A program made the position numbers and the translations under genes. Shown here piece by piece: positions 53,536 through 61,394 of a stretch of DNA of 64,000 bases. Source of the DNA: Candidatus Opimibacter skivensis (GTDB lineage: Bacteria > Bacteroidota > Bacteroidia > Chitinophagales > Saprospiraceae); the NCBI GenBank assembly GCA_016722045.1, contig JADKGY010000008.1, positions 310,001 to 374,000 on the forward strand, read 5' to 3'. Numbering within the stretch: the stretch's first letter is position 1; every line of letters starts with the position of its first letter. The notes under the pieces were generated by a model. That model was not told where the DNA came from and made no database searches. It worked only from the letters and a program-made list of their open reading frames with translations.

Positions 53536-55935
53536 ATGAAACAGATTTATCTACTCACAGTAGCCATACTCCTGTGTACTTTTCTTTCCGCTCAGACTGT
53601 CATGGTCCTGGACCTTACCACCCTACAACCTCTACCCCAGGTTTCGATCAGCCCTTCCTCTTCAACGACTGTTTTGACAGACGACAAAGGGAAAGCTGAT
53701 ATTTCTTCATTACTACACGCTCCATCAATTACCATTACGTATCCTGGTTACCAATCACTGACTCTCAGTTATGAAGAGCTGGTAGCAAAACCGGAAATAC
53801 TGATGACCGAATCATCTCATGTGTTCAATGAGATCGTCGTTTCCGCCAATCGTTCTGAAAACGAAGCAAAGGATGTCGCCCAACCTATTGAAGTCATTTC
53901 AACACATGATCTTGCATTCAATAATTCGCAGACATCTGCTGATGTTATTCAGCAAACAGGCAATGTGTTTGTGCAGAAAAGTCAGCTCGGCGGAGGCAGC
54001 CCGATCATACGCGGATTTGAAACCAACAAAGTTTTACTTGTGATCGATGGCGTACGTATGAACAATGCCATCTATCGTGGAGGCCATCTGCAAAACATCG
54101 TCACCCTTGACAATGCCGCAATGCAAAGAGTTGAAATTCTTTACGGACCCGGCGCTGTCATGTATGGAAGCGATGCACTCGGTGGCGTCATGCATTTCTT
54201 TACAAAGAATCCTAAGCTGTCATCAGATGGGAAGTTAGCTACTACTGTCAATGCATTTGTACGATACTCCACTGCAGATGAAGAGAAGACAGGCCATGTT
54301 GATTTCAGTCTTGGTGGGCCGAGACTTGGATCACTGACGAGTTTTACCTATTCTGATTTTGGCGATCTGAAACAAGGAAGTCAGCGAGATGATAAGTATC
54401 CGGATTTCGGCAAGCGATTACAATATGCAGAAAGACAAAATGGTGTAGATGTAGCTGTCACAAATCCTGATCCTGATGTACAAGTTGGATCTGCCTACAA
54501 ACAATATGATTTTCTTCAGAAATTCACTTATGCGCAAAACGAACATGTATCTCATTTTCTCAACGTTCAGTATTCCACATCATCTGATGTGCCTCGTTAT
54601 GACAGGTTGACGGAAACTGCGGGAGGGACATTGAGATTTGGGGATTGGTATTATGGTCCGCAAAAAAGATTGTTCGGATCATATTCAATGCTCCTGTCGC
54701 ATGATCATGGATTGTTTGATGAAGCAAGGATAGCACTGGCCTATCAGAATATCGAAGAAAGTCGCAACGACAGAAGATTTGGAAGTGCCAATATCAATCA
54801 TCGTATTGAAAAGCTGAATATTCTATCACTAAATGCTGATTTCACAAAGACAAATGGAAAATCAGAATGGCACTATGGTATAGAGGGCATCACGAATCAT
54901 GTCAATTCAACAGCCACAAAAGAGAATATTGAAACGGGAGTTGTCGTGCCTCAAAACACACGTTATCCTGATGGCGGATCGGATGTCAATTCCGCAGCGC
55001 TTTACCTGTCGGATATGTATCATGTATCTGACCATTTGATCATCCAACCCGGTGTAAGGCTTTCTTACAATAATCTGAAATCTGTATTTGAGGACAAAAC
55101 ATTTTTCCCTTTCCCATTTGATGAAGTGAACCAAACAAATACGATATTGAGTGGTAGTCTTGGTCTTGTATGGAATGGTGATTCAGGATGGAGAGTAAGT
55201 CTACTGGGTGCAACAGGTTTTCGCGCTCCCAATGTGGATGATCTTTCAAAAGTTTTTGAATCTGTACAAGGCAGTGTCGTGGTACCTAATCCAGATTTAG
55301 GACCTGAAAAAACATATAGTGTTGATCTCGGCATTTCAAGAACGATAAATGACAAATACAGTGTTGGCATTGATGGATATTACACCTTGTATCGTGACGC
55401 GATCACCACAGTGCCCGGCACATTCAATGGACAGAGCCAAATCATCTACGACGACTCCCTCAGCAATGTCACGATGAATGTCAATGCCCGCAAAGCATAT
55501 CTCTATGGAGCCAATGCATACATCAACATCGATATTACAAAAGCACTTTCGCTCTACAGCACGATCAATTACACCTATGCACGTATTCAGGAAGAAACAG
55601 GTGACAGGCCATTAGATCACATTCCACCCGTCTTTGGCAAAACAAGTCTGAATCTGAAGATCAAAAAATTCAGAGGCGAAATATATGCTATGTACAACGG
55701 ATGGAAAAAAATGAAAGACTATAATCTTGACGGCGAAGACAATCTTCCATTTGCTACACCTGAAGGAATGCCGGCATGGATGACATTCAATGTGAAAGGT
55801 TCATATCAATTCACAAAGAATTTCACCATTCAGCTTGGCGTAGAAAATATCGCTGATCAGAATTACAGGATTTTTGCATCGAATATTAGCGCACCGGGAA
55901 GGAATGTGGTGGTGACTGTGAGAGGAAGCTGGTAA
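53536..55935 (+). CDS. TonB-dependent receptor (haem/iron type)
   Basis: 799 residues. Signal peptide ending FLSAQ; CarboxypepD_reg-like domain about 20-95; plug about 105-230 (IIRGFETNKVLLVIDGVRMN, NNAIYRGGHLQNIVTLDNAA, VEILYGPGAVMYGSDALGG); a 22-strand-type barrel to the end, with DLGPEKTYSVDLGISRT and a terminal aromatic (RNVVVTVRGSW). The plug wording is characteristic of the haemoglobin/transferrin/lactoferrin receptor group, so iron or haem is the likely cargo. Converges on the TolC gene; a GGATGCCGGA inverted repeat lies between. Confidence 0.93.
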   Translation: MKQIYLLTVAILLCTFLSAQTVMVLDLTTLQPLPQVSISPSSSTTVLTDDKGKADISSLLHAPSITITYPGYQSLTLSYEELVAKPEILMTESSHVFNEIVVSANRSENEAKDVAQPIEVISTHDLAFNNSQTSADVIQQTGNVFVQKSQLGGGSPIIRGFETNKVLLVIDGVRMNNAIYRGGHLQNIVTLDNAAMQRVEILYGPGAVMYGSDALGGVMHFFTKNPKLSSDGKLATTVNAFVRYSTADEEKTGHVDFSLGGPRLGSLTSFTYSDFGDLKQGSQRDDKYPDFGKRLQYAERQNGVDVAVTNPDPDVQVGSAYKQYDFLQKFTYAQNEHVSHFLNVQYSTSSDVPRYDRLTETAGGTLRFGDWYYGPQKRLFGSYSMLLSHDHGLFDEARIALAYQNIEESRNDRRFGSANINHRIEKLNILSLNADFTKTNGKSEWHYGIEGITNHVNSTATKENIETGVVVPQNTRYPDGGSDVNSAALYLSDMYHVSDHLIIQPGVRLSYNNLKSVFEDKTFFPFPFDEVNQTNTILSGSLGLVWNGDSGWRVSLLGATGFRAPNVDDLSKVFESVQGSVVVPNPDLGPEKTYSVDLGISRTINDKYSVGIDGYYTLYRDAITTVPGTFNGQSQIIYDDSLSNVTMNVNARKAYLYGANAYINIDITKALSLYSTINYTYARIQEETGDRPLDHIPPVFGKTSLNLKIKKFRGEIYAMYNGWKKMKDYNLDGEDNLPFATPEGMPAWMTFNVKGSYQFTKNFTIQLGVENIADQNYRIFASNISAPGRNVVVTVRGSW

Positions 55936-55955
55936 ATCTGTATTCAGTATTTTTT

Positions 55956-56096
55956 GGATACCGGATTAAGGGATGCCGGACTTATGACGCAGACGTAAAT
56001 ACTTATTGGAATAAATGTAACTACATGATATCAACATGGATTATTGATAAGAATGCGTCGCGAGTCTGGCATCCGGCATCCTTTTATCCGGCATCC
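55956..56096. repeat. GGATGCCGGA inverted-repeat element, 3' side of the export operon
   Basis: Left arm 55956-55980 and right arm 56072-56096, 25 bases each, are inverted repeats with 22 of 25 matches; each arm holds two GGATGCCGGA-type words 15 bases apart. The right arm is preceded by ATGCGTCGCGA, similar to ATGCGTCCCGA at 59388, so this copy is related to the one at 59201-59440. Confidence 0.7.
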
Positions 56097-56113
56097 TTTT
56101 TATGAACATCCTT

Positions 56114-57370
56114 TTAATAACTCTCCAACGTATCCGACAAATAATTGACGGCAGGAAGTGAAGACAACGCACCTGTCAGATCAAGTATTTTTAAATACTG
56201 ATCCATTATTTCTTTACCCAGGTCAACTAAAACAAATTGACGTTTGATCTGGTATTCGCGGGCCTTGAGCAAAGTCATCGGTCCATCAGCCTGCAGAGGT
56301 CCCTGGTGTTCGATTGTAAATTTATTCTGACTTTCATTCCATTGTTGTTCTGCGATGTGATATCTGTCCGTAAGAGCTTTCATTTGATCGTGTGCAGATT
56401 GAATGGCTTCATTGAACTGATAGATATCGTACTGAATATTTTGTTCCGAATTATTTTTATCGATCTGTATTTCGGCCAGCTTTACACGAGAGGATCCTTT
56501 GAAGGGAAGATTAATACCAAAGCCTGCTGAGAATTCGCGTAACGCAGTTTCATTTGGTCTGTTGGCATAGCGCAACTGAAAGAAATCAAGCATTTTTTTT
56601 GAGCTTGCCTTTTCAAGATTATAAGATGCCTGAAGTTCATCAATCTTCGATTGCTTTTCGATGATCAGCGGATTGAGGTTTGCTACAAGGGGCATCTGAT
56701 CGATCACAAGTTCCATTTGTGAGGGTTGAATAAATGCAGTCGTATCGAGTACCCATTCATTTTCTGACATAGGTACCCATGACGCAATCATTTTTTTGAT
56801 ATGATCAAATTGTGCTGAAGCCTGATTGAGATCAAGATTTAATTCGTCGAGATCATATTCAGTTTTGATCAGTTCATCAACCTCTGTGCCTGCATTTAAC
56901 ATTGCCAGTTTAGTCAATACATTCACCTTGTCTTCATAGACAAGTTTTAATTCCTGTTGTATGGCTATTCGTTGCTGTAAGAATCTGTATGTGCTGATGG
57001 CTTCATATCGGCCGGCCAGGGCTTCGTGTTCAAAGCTGCGTTGGATATATTGTTCAGTCTGAAGATTGGCCTTGTTAAGAAATCGTTGTCGTCGCATCTC
57101 GCTTAGTCCATTGACGGTAAGGCGGGCTAAATATTCCTGACGATAGACAAGGAAACGATCTGTCTCTGTACGCAGGCTGATCTGATCAGCGAATGGAATA
57201 TTTAGATTCGTCTGCGCGATATAGTCCAGGTGCTGTTGCCGCAATTCAACAGAGAGATCATGACGTGCACTGGCCAGGATTTGTCCTGCAGGTATAGATG
57301 TCTGACTTTGTATTGAAGTATGCAATAGCAAACTCAGAAAAAAAAGTAACCACTTTTCGTTTTGCACCAT
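56114..57370 (-). CDS. TolC-family outer membrane protein
   Basis: 418 residues, signal peptide ending SIQSQ. Long helical segments with the OEP repeat pattern (ELKLVYEDKVNVLTKLAML, LNAGTEVDELIKTEYDLDEL, LNLDLNQASAQFDHIKKMIA; KSKIDELQASYNLEKASSKK) and a short beta segment (FGINLPFKGSSRVKLAEIQI). It should form the outer membrane channel of an export complex. Last gene of the operon DUF4956 - HlyD - TolC, 24 bases after the HlyD gene. Shorter than E. coli TolC but normal for Bacteroidota members. Confidence 0.85.
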   Translation of the reverse strand: MVQNEKWLLFFLSLLLHTSIQSQTSIPAGQILASARHDLSVELRQQHLDYIAQTNLNIPFADQISLRTETDRFLVYRQEYLARLTVNGLSEMRRQRFLNKANLQTEQYIQRSFEHEALAGRYEAISTYRFLQQRIAIQQELKLVYEDKVNVLTKLAMLNAGTEVDELIKTEYDLDELNLDLNQASAQFDHIKKMIASWVPMSENEWVLDTTAFIQPSQMELVIDQMPLVANLNPLIIEKQSKIDELQASYNLEKASSKKMLDFFQLRYANRPNETALREFSAGFGINLPFKGSSRVKLAEIQIDKNNSEQNIQYDIYQFNEAIQSAHDQMKALTDRYHIAEQQWNESQNKFTIEHQGPLQADGPMTLLKAREYQIKRQFVLVDLGKEIMDQYLKILDLTGALSSLPAVNYLSDTLESY

Positions 57371-57394
57371 CAGCTATTCTATGCTAAAACCTGT

Positions 57395-58450
57395 TTATGA
57401 AGTTGTATGAAATGATTTTTGAAAAAAGGACAGGAATGAAAATGGCTCAGCAGGCCATCGCTGTAAAATCACTTTTTCTTTCTGCAGAAAATTATTGTTG
57501 GAAGGGATCTCAATCAATACTTCTCGTCCATATGTTTTTATCTCCGGTATTTTTCGCAACCGTTCCGGAATCTCTACGATCCTATGACCGAGACCGCTGA
57601 CCCTGCCAATGCATGTTTCATCTGGATGCAATGTGGATACAACACTAAGTGAATCACCCACTTTGATTTGCAGACTCAGACTTTCGTGCAGATAGGCGAT
57701 GACTGTGTTTGGATTTCGTTCGTAAAAAGAAATGAGGGCATTGAATTCCGGAATATTTTCACCGATCCTGCAATGTATGCTTCCTACAAGTCCATCAGAA
57801 GGAGCATAGATCTCAAGTTCCTTGCGTTCTTTTTCGTAGAGCTCAATTTCATTTTTCAATTTTCCGATTTCCGTTTGCGCAGGAATGTGGGCTGATTTTA
57901 ATTCATGTTCAAGTTGGGCGATTTCGATATCCAGTGGTTCGAGTGACAGACGAAGTTCTTCGCGCAGACTTTGTAGCCTGGTATCATAGACAGATGATGA
58001 TGATTTAATGTCAGTAGAAGGCAGGCTCTTCAGATCTGTAAAGAGTTGTTGGTTCAATAGGTTCTCTGATTCCATCAGGCGGATGCGGGCCTGGATGTCC
58101 TCTGCTTTTTCTGCGCGCAGAGCGGTGTAGCGGTTAAGGTTGCTTTTGATTTCAGCCTGGCTCAATTGATCACGTGCTGTCAATTCAGATACATCATGAT
58201 TCAATGCGCTCAGTTTAAAATCTAGTGCTGACCAGTTTACCTCCATCAGAAGTGTGCCTTTCGTCACAAATTCTCCTTCGGATACATTTATTTTCCTGAC
58301 AGTGGCAGCATGTTCCAGGTTGATTTGAGTTTCCTGGTTTTCGGCAACGCCAAAAAAGTTTGCTGTACTGTGATTAAGACCCTGGTATATAAATATCAAG
58401 GCAAGAAACACGACAGGAATAAAAAGAAAAAGAAGATTTATTCTACGCAT
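57395..58450 (-). CDS. HlyD-family membrane fusion protein
   Basis: 351 residues. One N-terminal membrane helix (INLLFLFIPVVFLALIFIYQ), a lipoyl half-motif (AATVRKINVSEGEFVTKGTL), a long coiled coil (about 90-230), the second half (KELEIYAPSDGLVGSIHCRI) and a beta-barrel with SVVSTLHPDETCIGRVSGLG. It should bridge the inner membrane component and TolC in the periplasm. Eight bases separate it from the upstream DUF4956 gene. Confidence 0.88.
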   Translation of the reverse strand: MRRINLLFLFIPVVFLALIFIYQGLNHSTANFFGVAENQETQINLEHAATVRKINVSEGEFVTKGTLLMEVNWSALDFKLSALNHDVSELTARDQLSQAEIKSNLNRYTALRAEKAEDIQARIRLMESENLLNQQLFTDLKSLPSTDIKSSSSVYDTRLQSLREELRLSLEPLDIEIAQLEHELKSAHIPAQTEIGKLKNEIELYEKERKELEIYAPSDGLVGSIHCRIGENIPEFNALISFYERNPNTVIAYLHESLSLQIKVGDSLSVVSTLHPDETCIGRVSGLGHRIVEIPERLRKIPEIKTYGREVLIEIPSNNNFLQKEKVILQRWPAEPFSFLSFFQKSFHTTS

Positions 58451-58458
58451 GGATCATG

Positions 58459-59154
58459 TTAATCAGTTTGATGGATGTAGGTATCATTAAAGCTCAACCG
58501 GATATTTTGCATCCCTTGTATTTCTTTGAGATTATCAGTCAGTTTCATTCCATGCATTTCATTTTGAAGGCGCAGCTCAAAAGCGTATTCAATTAAATTC
58601 TCTTTTTGCTGGATATAGTTGATGCGATATCGTTTCAATACGAAATTTCTGCAATGCTTTCCGATGATCAGTTGTGCTTTTTCAAATTCTGCAGGATCGG
58701 CATTGAGCTCGAAACGAAGCTGGCCTAACAGATTGTTTTTACGGCCATAAGGAGACAGTCGAAGAAAAAAGGCAATGAGACAAAAAGCAACTGTTCCGAT
58801 GATTGCATTTGCAAAACTATTGACACCACAGGCGATACCTACAGCCATCGCAGCGAAAATGAATGACACATTTCGCGGATTGAAAATATTTGTTCTGAAA
58901 CGGAGTATGGCGAGCGCACCGAATATCCCAAATCCCCTGGCCATACTTTCACCGATAGATTCCATGATCGTGGCTGTCACAATCGCCATGAGGATGATGG
59001 ACTGTATAAAATGGTCGGGTGGAACGATATCCCTGGATGTCTTCTCATATGTCAGTACCAGGAGAGACGAAAGCAGGAATGCCAGCAGGACAGAAAATAG
59101 AATCAGGACAAATGAAGGACCTTCCTGATTGGAAATCGATGACAATATATCCAT
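58459..59154 (-). CDS. DUF4956 membrane protein
   Basis: 231 residues from ATG 59154 (MDILSSISNQEGPS). The frame runs on to 59328, but that stretch (IRHHFIRHPFFRHPFVWYSF) is the translation of a 15-bp tandem repeat and I reject it. Four membrane helices (SFVLILFSVLLAFLLSSLLV; FIQSIILMAIVTATIMESIG; VSFIFAAMAVGIACGVNSFA; AIIGTVAFCLIAFFLRL). The strongly conserved loop GFGIFGALAILRFRTNIFNP identifies DUF4956. The C-terminal soluble domain (LIGKHCRNFVLKRYRINY) is cytosolic. Elsewhere the family is linked with VTC-type polyphosphate polymerases and CotH; here it leads an operon with HlyD and TolC, so it may be the inner membrane part of an exporter. Confidence 0.85.
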   Translation of the reverse strand: MDILSSISNQEGPSFVLILFSVLLAFLLSSLLVLTYEKTSRDIVPPDHFIQSIILMAIVTATIMESIGESMARGFGIFGALAILRFRTNIFNPRNVSFIFAAMAVGIACGVNSFANAIIGTVAFCLIAFFLRLSPYGRKNNLLGQLRFELNADPAEFEKAQLIIGKHCRNFVLKRYRINYIQQKENLIEYAFELRLQNEMHGMKLTDNLKEIQGMQNIRLSFNDTYIHQTD

Positions 59155-59200
59155 TGGCGTGAGTAAGCTAAATGTAAACAAAGCAAAGTAACTGAAAAAA

Positions 59201-59440
59201 GGATGCCGGACAAAGGAATACCAGACAAAGGGATGCCGGAAGAAGGGATGCCGGATAAAGTGATGCCGGATACCGGACTCATGATGTGAAAGGGATTGAG
59301 TACGCAGGAGGCAAAAGGCATGACTCATGATGTATTCAAAATAGCCTACTAGTATGTATTCGGCCTTTTCTCACAAGAAAATTTCATGCGTCCCGATTGC
59401 GTCCAGCGTCCGGTATCCGGCATCCCTTTATCCGGCATCG
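59201..59440. repeat. GGATGCCGGA repeat array and inverted repeat, 5' side of the export operon
   Basis: Five 15-base units of the GGATGCCGGA type run from 59201 to 59275. The last two (59247-59276) form an inverted repeat with 59410-59439, differing at about one base of 30. The region includes the upstream part of the DUF4956 frame and its promoter. Related to 55956-56096 on the other side of the operon. The gap 59155-59536 holds this element and no other gene. Confidence 0.75.
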
Positions 59441-59536
59441 AAAGGGGTATTCAACGGGAATCCGCATATTTTTCCAAAGGAGGACACAATAACGGGGTAA
59501 TCGGGCATGTTAATACCTCTGAATAAAATACTGAGT

Positions 59537-59773
59537 ATGAAGCATGAATTTACCCAACTACAATTGACAAGACTGGTGTATGGTGAGACAAGTAAAGCGG
59601 AGACGGATTTGCTGCTGGAGCTTGTGACCACTGTTCCTCAGATTGCTGAAGCTTATGGTGTGTTAAAAGCAGGGAAAAAAGCCCTGGGAACGATTCCGAT
59701 GATGCCAACCGAAAGGTCGATCAACCGGATTCTTGCTTATAGCGCATCCACTATTCCGGTTTCAGCCAGCTGA
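59537..59773 (+). CDS. Small conserved-type Bacteroidota protein
   Basis: 78 residues from ATG 59537 (MKHEFTQLQLTRLVYGETSK); an in-frame ATG at 59507 adds ten residues. It continues AETDLLLELVTTVPQIAEAY and ends TERSINRILAYSASTIP. This layout, an acidic helical domain then a short 'SINRILAYS' motif, resembles small anti-sigma-like or regulatory proteins found across the phylum near recA or RNA polymerase genes, but I cannot assign it. Followed by a clear terminator. Confidence 0.7.
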   Translation: MKHEFTQLQLTRLVYGETSKAETDLLLELVTTVPQIAEAYGVLKAGKKALGTIPMMPTERSINRILAYSASTIPVSAS

Positions 59774-59797
59774 TACACCCGACTTAGTTCAAAGAAT

Positions 59798-59834
59798 AAG
59801 GCCTTCCCGATCAATATCCGGAGGGCCTTTTTCT
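59798..59834 (+). terminator. Rho-independent terminator after the small gene
   Basis: AAGGCCTTCC (59798-59807) pairs with GGAGGGCCTT (59820-59829), 10 bp with one T-G wobble, loop 12 bases, then TTTCTTT. Confidence 0.85.
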
Positions 59835-59913
59835 TTCTGGCCGGCCCGCAAAATATTTTTTAGAAAAAATGTTAAAATTTGAACATGACGAGAAAATAGT
59901 CAAAATATGTCTA

Positions 59914-59921
59914 TATATTTG
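59914..59921 (+). promoter_or_regulatory. Possible -7 box of recA
   Basis: TATATTTG (TAnnTTTG) 53 bases before the recA ATG. The nearest TTTG (59878-59881) is 32 bases upstream, longer than the usual 19, so only the -7 part is convincing. No LexA-like dyad was recognised. Confidence 0.4.
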
Positions 59922-59974
59922 TCTTATCATATTAACTTCATCACTTATATTTACTTTATTAAATTCAAATCATT

Positions 59975-61030
59975 ATGTCATCTGATAAGGAACGCGATGC
60001 ACGGTCGAAAGCCCTTCAACTCACAGTAGATCGCTTAGAAAAACAATATGGAAAGGGCACGATTATGAAGCTCGGCGACAAACAGGTCGTTGAGGTGGAA
60101 GCCATACCCACGGGATCAGTTTCATTAGATATAGCTGTTGGAACCGGCGGTTTTCCAAGAGGCCGTATCGTTGAGATCTATGGCCCTGAATCTTCCGGAA
60201 AAACGACCCTGGCCATTCATGCGATAGCTGAATGTCAAAAGCAGGGAGGAATGGCTGCATTTATTGATGCAGAGCACGCCTTCGATCGTTTCTATGCAGA
60301 ATCCCTCGGTGTCGATACCGAAAACCTGTTGATCTCCCAGCCGGATAATGGAGAACAGGCATTAGAAATCACAGAGAATCTGATCAGGTCAGGAGCGATA
60401 GATATTATTGTCATCGACTCAGTAGCTGCATTAGTTCCAAAAGCGGAAATTGATGGTGAGATGGGTGACTCAAAGATGGGTCTCCAGGCACGCCTCATGT
60501 CACAAGCCATGCGTAAGCTTACAGGTACGATAGGCCGTACAGGTTGCTGCTGCATCTTCATCAACCAGCTTCGTGAAAAAATCGGAGTGATGTTCGGTAA
60601 TCCTGAAACTACGACCGGCGGTAATGCATTGAAATTCTATGCGTCCCTCCGTCTTGATATTCGCCGCAATGGTTCAGCCCTTAAAGACAGGGATGGCAAT
60701 GTGGTAGGTAATCACGTCAAAGTTAAAGTCGTCAAGAATAAGCTTGCACCACCATTTCGGGTGGCTGAATTTGATATCATGTTTGGAGAAGGTATTTCCA
60801 AAGTTGGGGAAATAGTCGATCTCGGTGCTGATGCAGATATCATCCAGAAGAGTGGTGCATGGTATAGTTTCGAAGGCACGAAGATTGCACAGGGAAGAGA
60901 TGCGGCCAAGCAGTTCTTCTTAGACAATCCTGAGCTGGCATGGGAAGTAGAGCAAAAGATAAAAGCCAAATTTGCCACGGCTCCACGTGTAGCACATTCA
61001 GAGGAAGAAATATTGGCGGATATAGATTAG
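59975..61030 (+). CDS. recA: Recombinase A
   Basis: 351 residues, full length. Walker A GPESSGKT (about 70-77), IDAEHAFDRFYAESLGVD, Walker B IIVIDSVAALVPKAEI, the loop L1/L2 region MRKLTGTIGRTGCCCIFINQ and GNPETTTGGNALKFYAS, and an acidic tail ending EEEILADID. ATP-dependent strand exchange and LexA cleavage co-protease in the cytosol. No recX nearby. Followed by a large hairpin that probably terminates it. Confidence 0.98.
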   Translation: MSSDKERDARSKALQLTVDRLEKQYGKGTIMKLGDKQVVEVEAIPTGSVSLDIAVGTGGFPRGRIVEIYGPESSGKTTLAIHAIAECQKQGGMAAFIDAEHAFDRFYAESLGVDTENLLISQPDNGEQALEITENLIRSGAIDIIVIDSVAALVPKAEIDGEMGDSKMGLQARLMSQAMRKLTGTIGRTGCCCIFINQLREKIGVMFGNPETTTGGNALKFYASLRLDIRRNGSALKDRDGNVVGNHVKVKVVKNKLAPPFRVAEFDIMFGEGISKVGEIVDLGADADIIQKSGAWYSFEGTKIAQGRDAAKQFFLDNPELAWEVEQKIKAKFATAPRVAHSEEEILADID

Positions 61031-61130
61031 TCCTTTGGTCGTTTCGACTAACGCTCAACGACTCGCGGATTACTTAAATAAGAGACTGACAATGTAGGGC
61101 GATTACATCGTTGGTGACCTTAGCAACACA

Positions 61131-61197
61131 CTTCGGCTCCATTTTACATCAAGTCCCCTTTAGGGGATTTAGGGGTAAAACGGAGCCGAGGTTTTTT
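61131..61197 (+). terminator. Long hairpin terminator with palindromic element in its loop
   Basis: Stem 61131-61147 pairs with 61175-61191 over 17 bp (one T-G wobble and one mismatch; CGGCTCC against GGAGCCG at the core), followed by six T (61192-61197). The 27-base loop (61148-61174) is almost entirely a copy of the CCCCTTTAGGGG element, which itself forms CCCC-TTTA-GGGG. It lies 100 bases after recA. The rest of 61031-61394 holds only the second copy at 61261. Confidence 0.75.
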
Positions 61198-61260
61198 ATT
61201 TTATGCAATACCGTCAATTAAATATCAGTTGAATTTAAAGTCTATGTCTACTGAAATTAA

Positions 61261-61287
61261 AAGTCCCCTTTAGGGGATTTAGGGGCA
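61261..61287 (+). repeat. Palindromic element, intergenic copy 2
   Basis: AAGTCCCCTTTAGGGGATTT then AGGGGCA, identical in its core to the copy at 61151-61175 and in the same orientation, 110 bases apart, between recA and the M1 peptidase gene. Confidence 0.9.
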
Positions 61288-61394
61288 AATCGTTACTAGT
61301 CGACTGGAAATCCTGTTTAGTCACTACCTACAGACAACGTGGAGCCTAAAGTATTTACCTTTATTTCCTATTCCATTATACACCGAATACAATC

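Noticed and set aside
59201..59275. CRISPR-like array
   Set aside because: Units are 15 bases with 4-5 base spacings that are part of the repeat; no unique spacers and no cas genes.
58459..59328. Longer DUF4956 frame beginning at 59328
   Set aside because: The first 58 residues translate the 15-bp GGATGCCGGA tandem repeat (RHPFFRHPF) and precede the first conserved helix; ATG 59154 fits better.
60063..60978. Antisense frames within recA
   Set aside because: Shadows of a strongly conserved coding frame with no family pattern.
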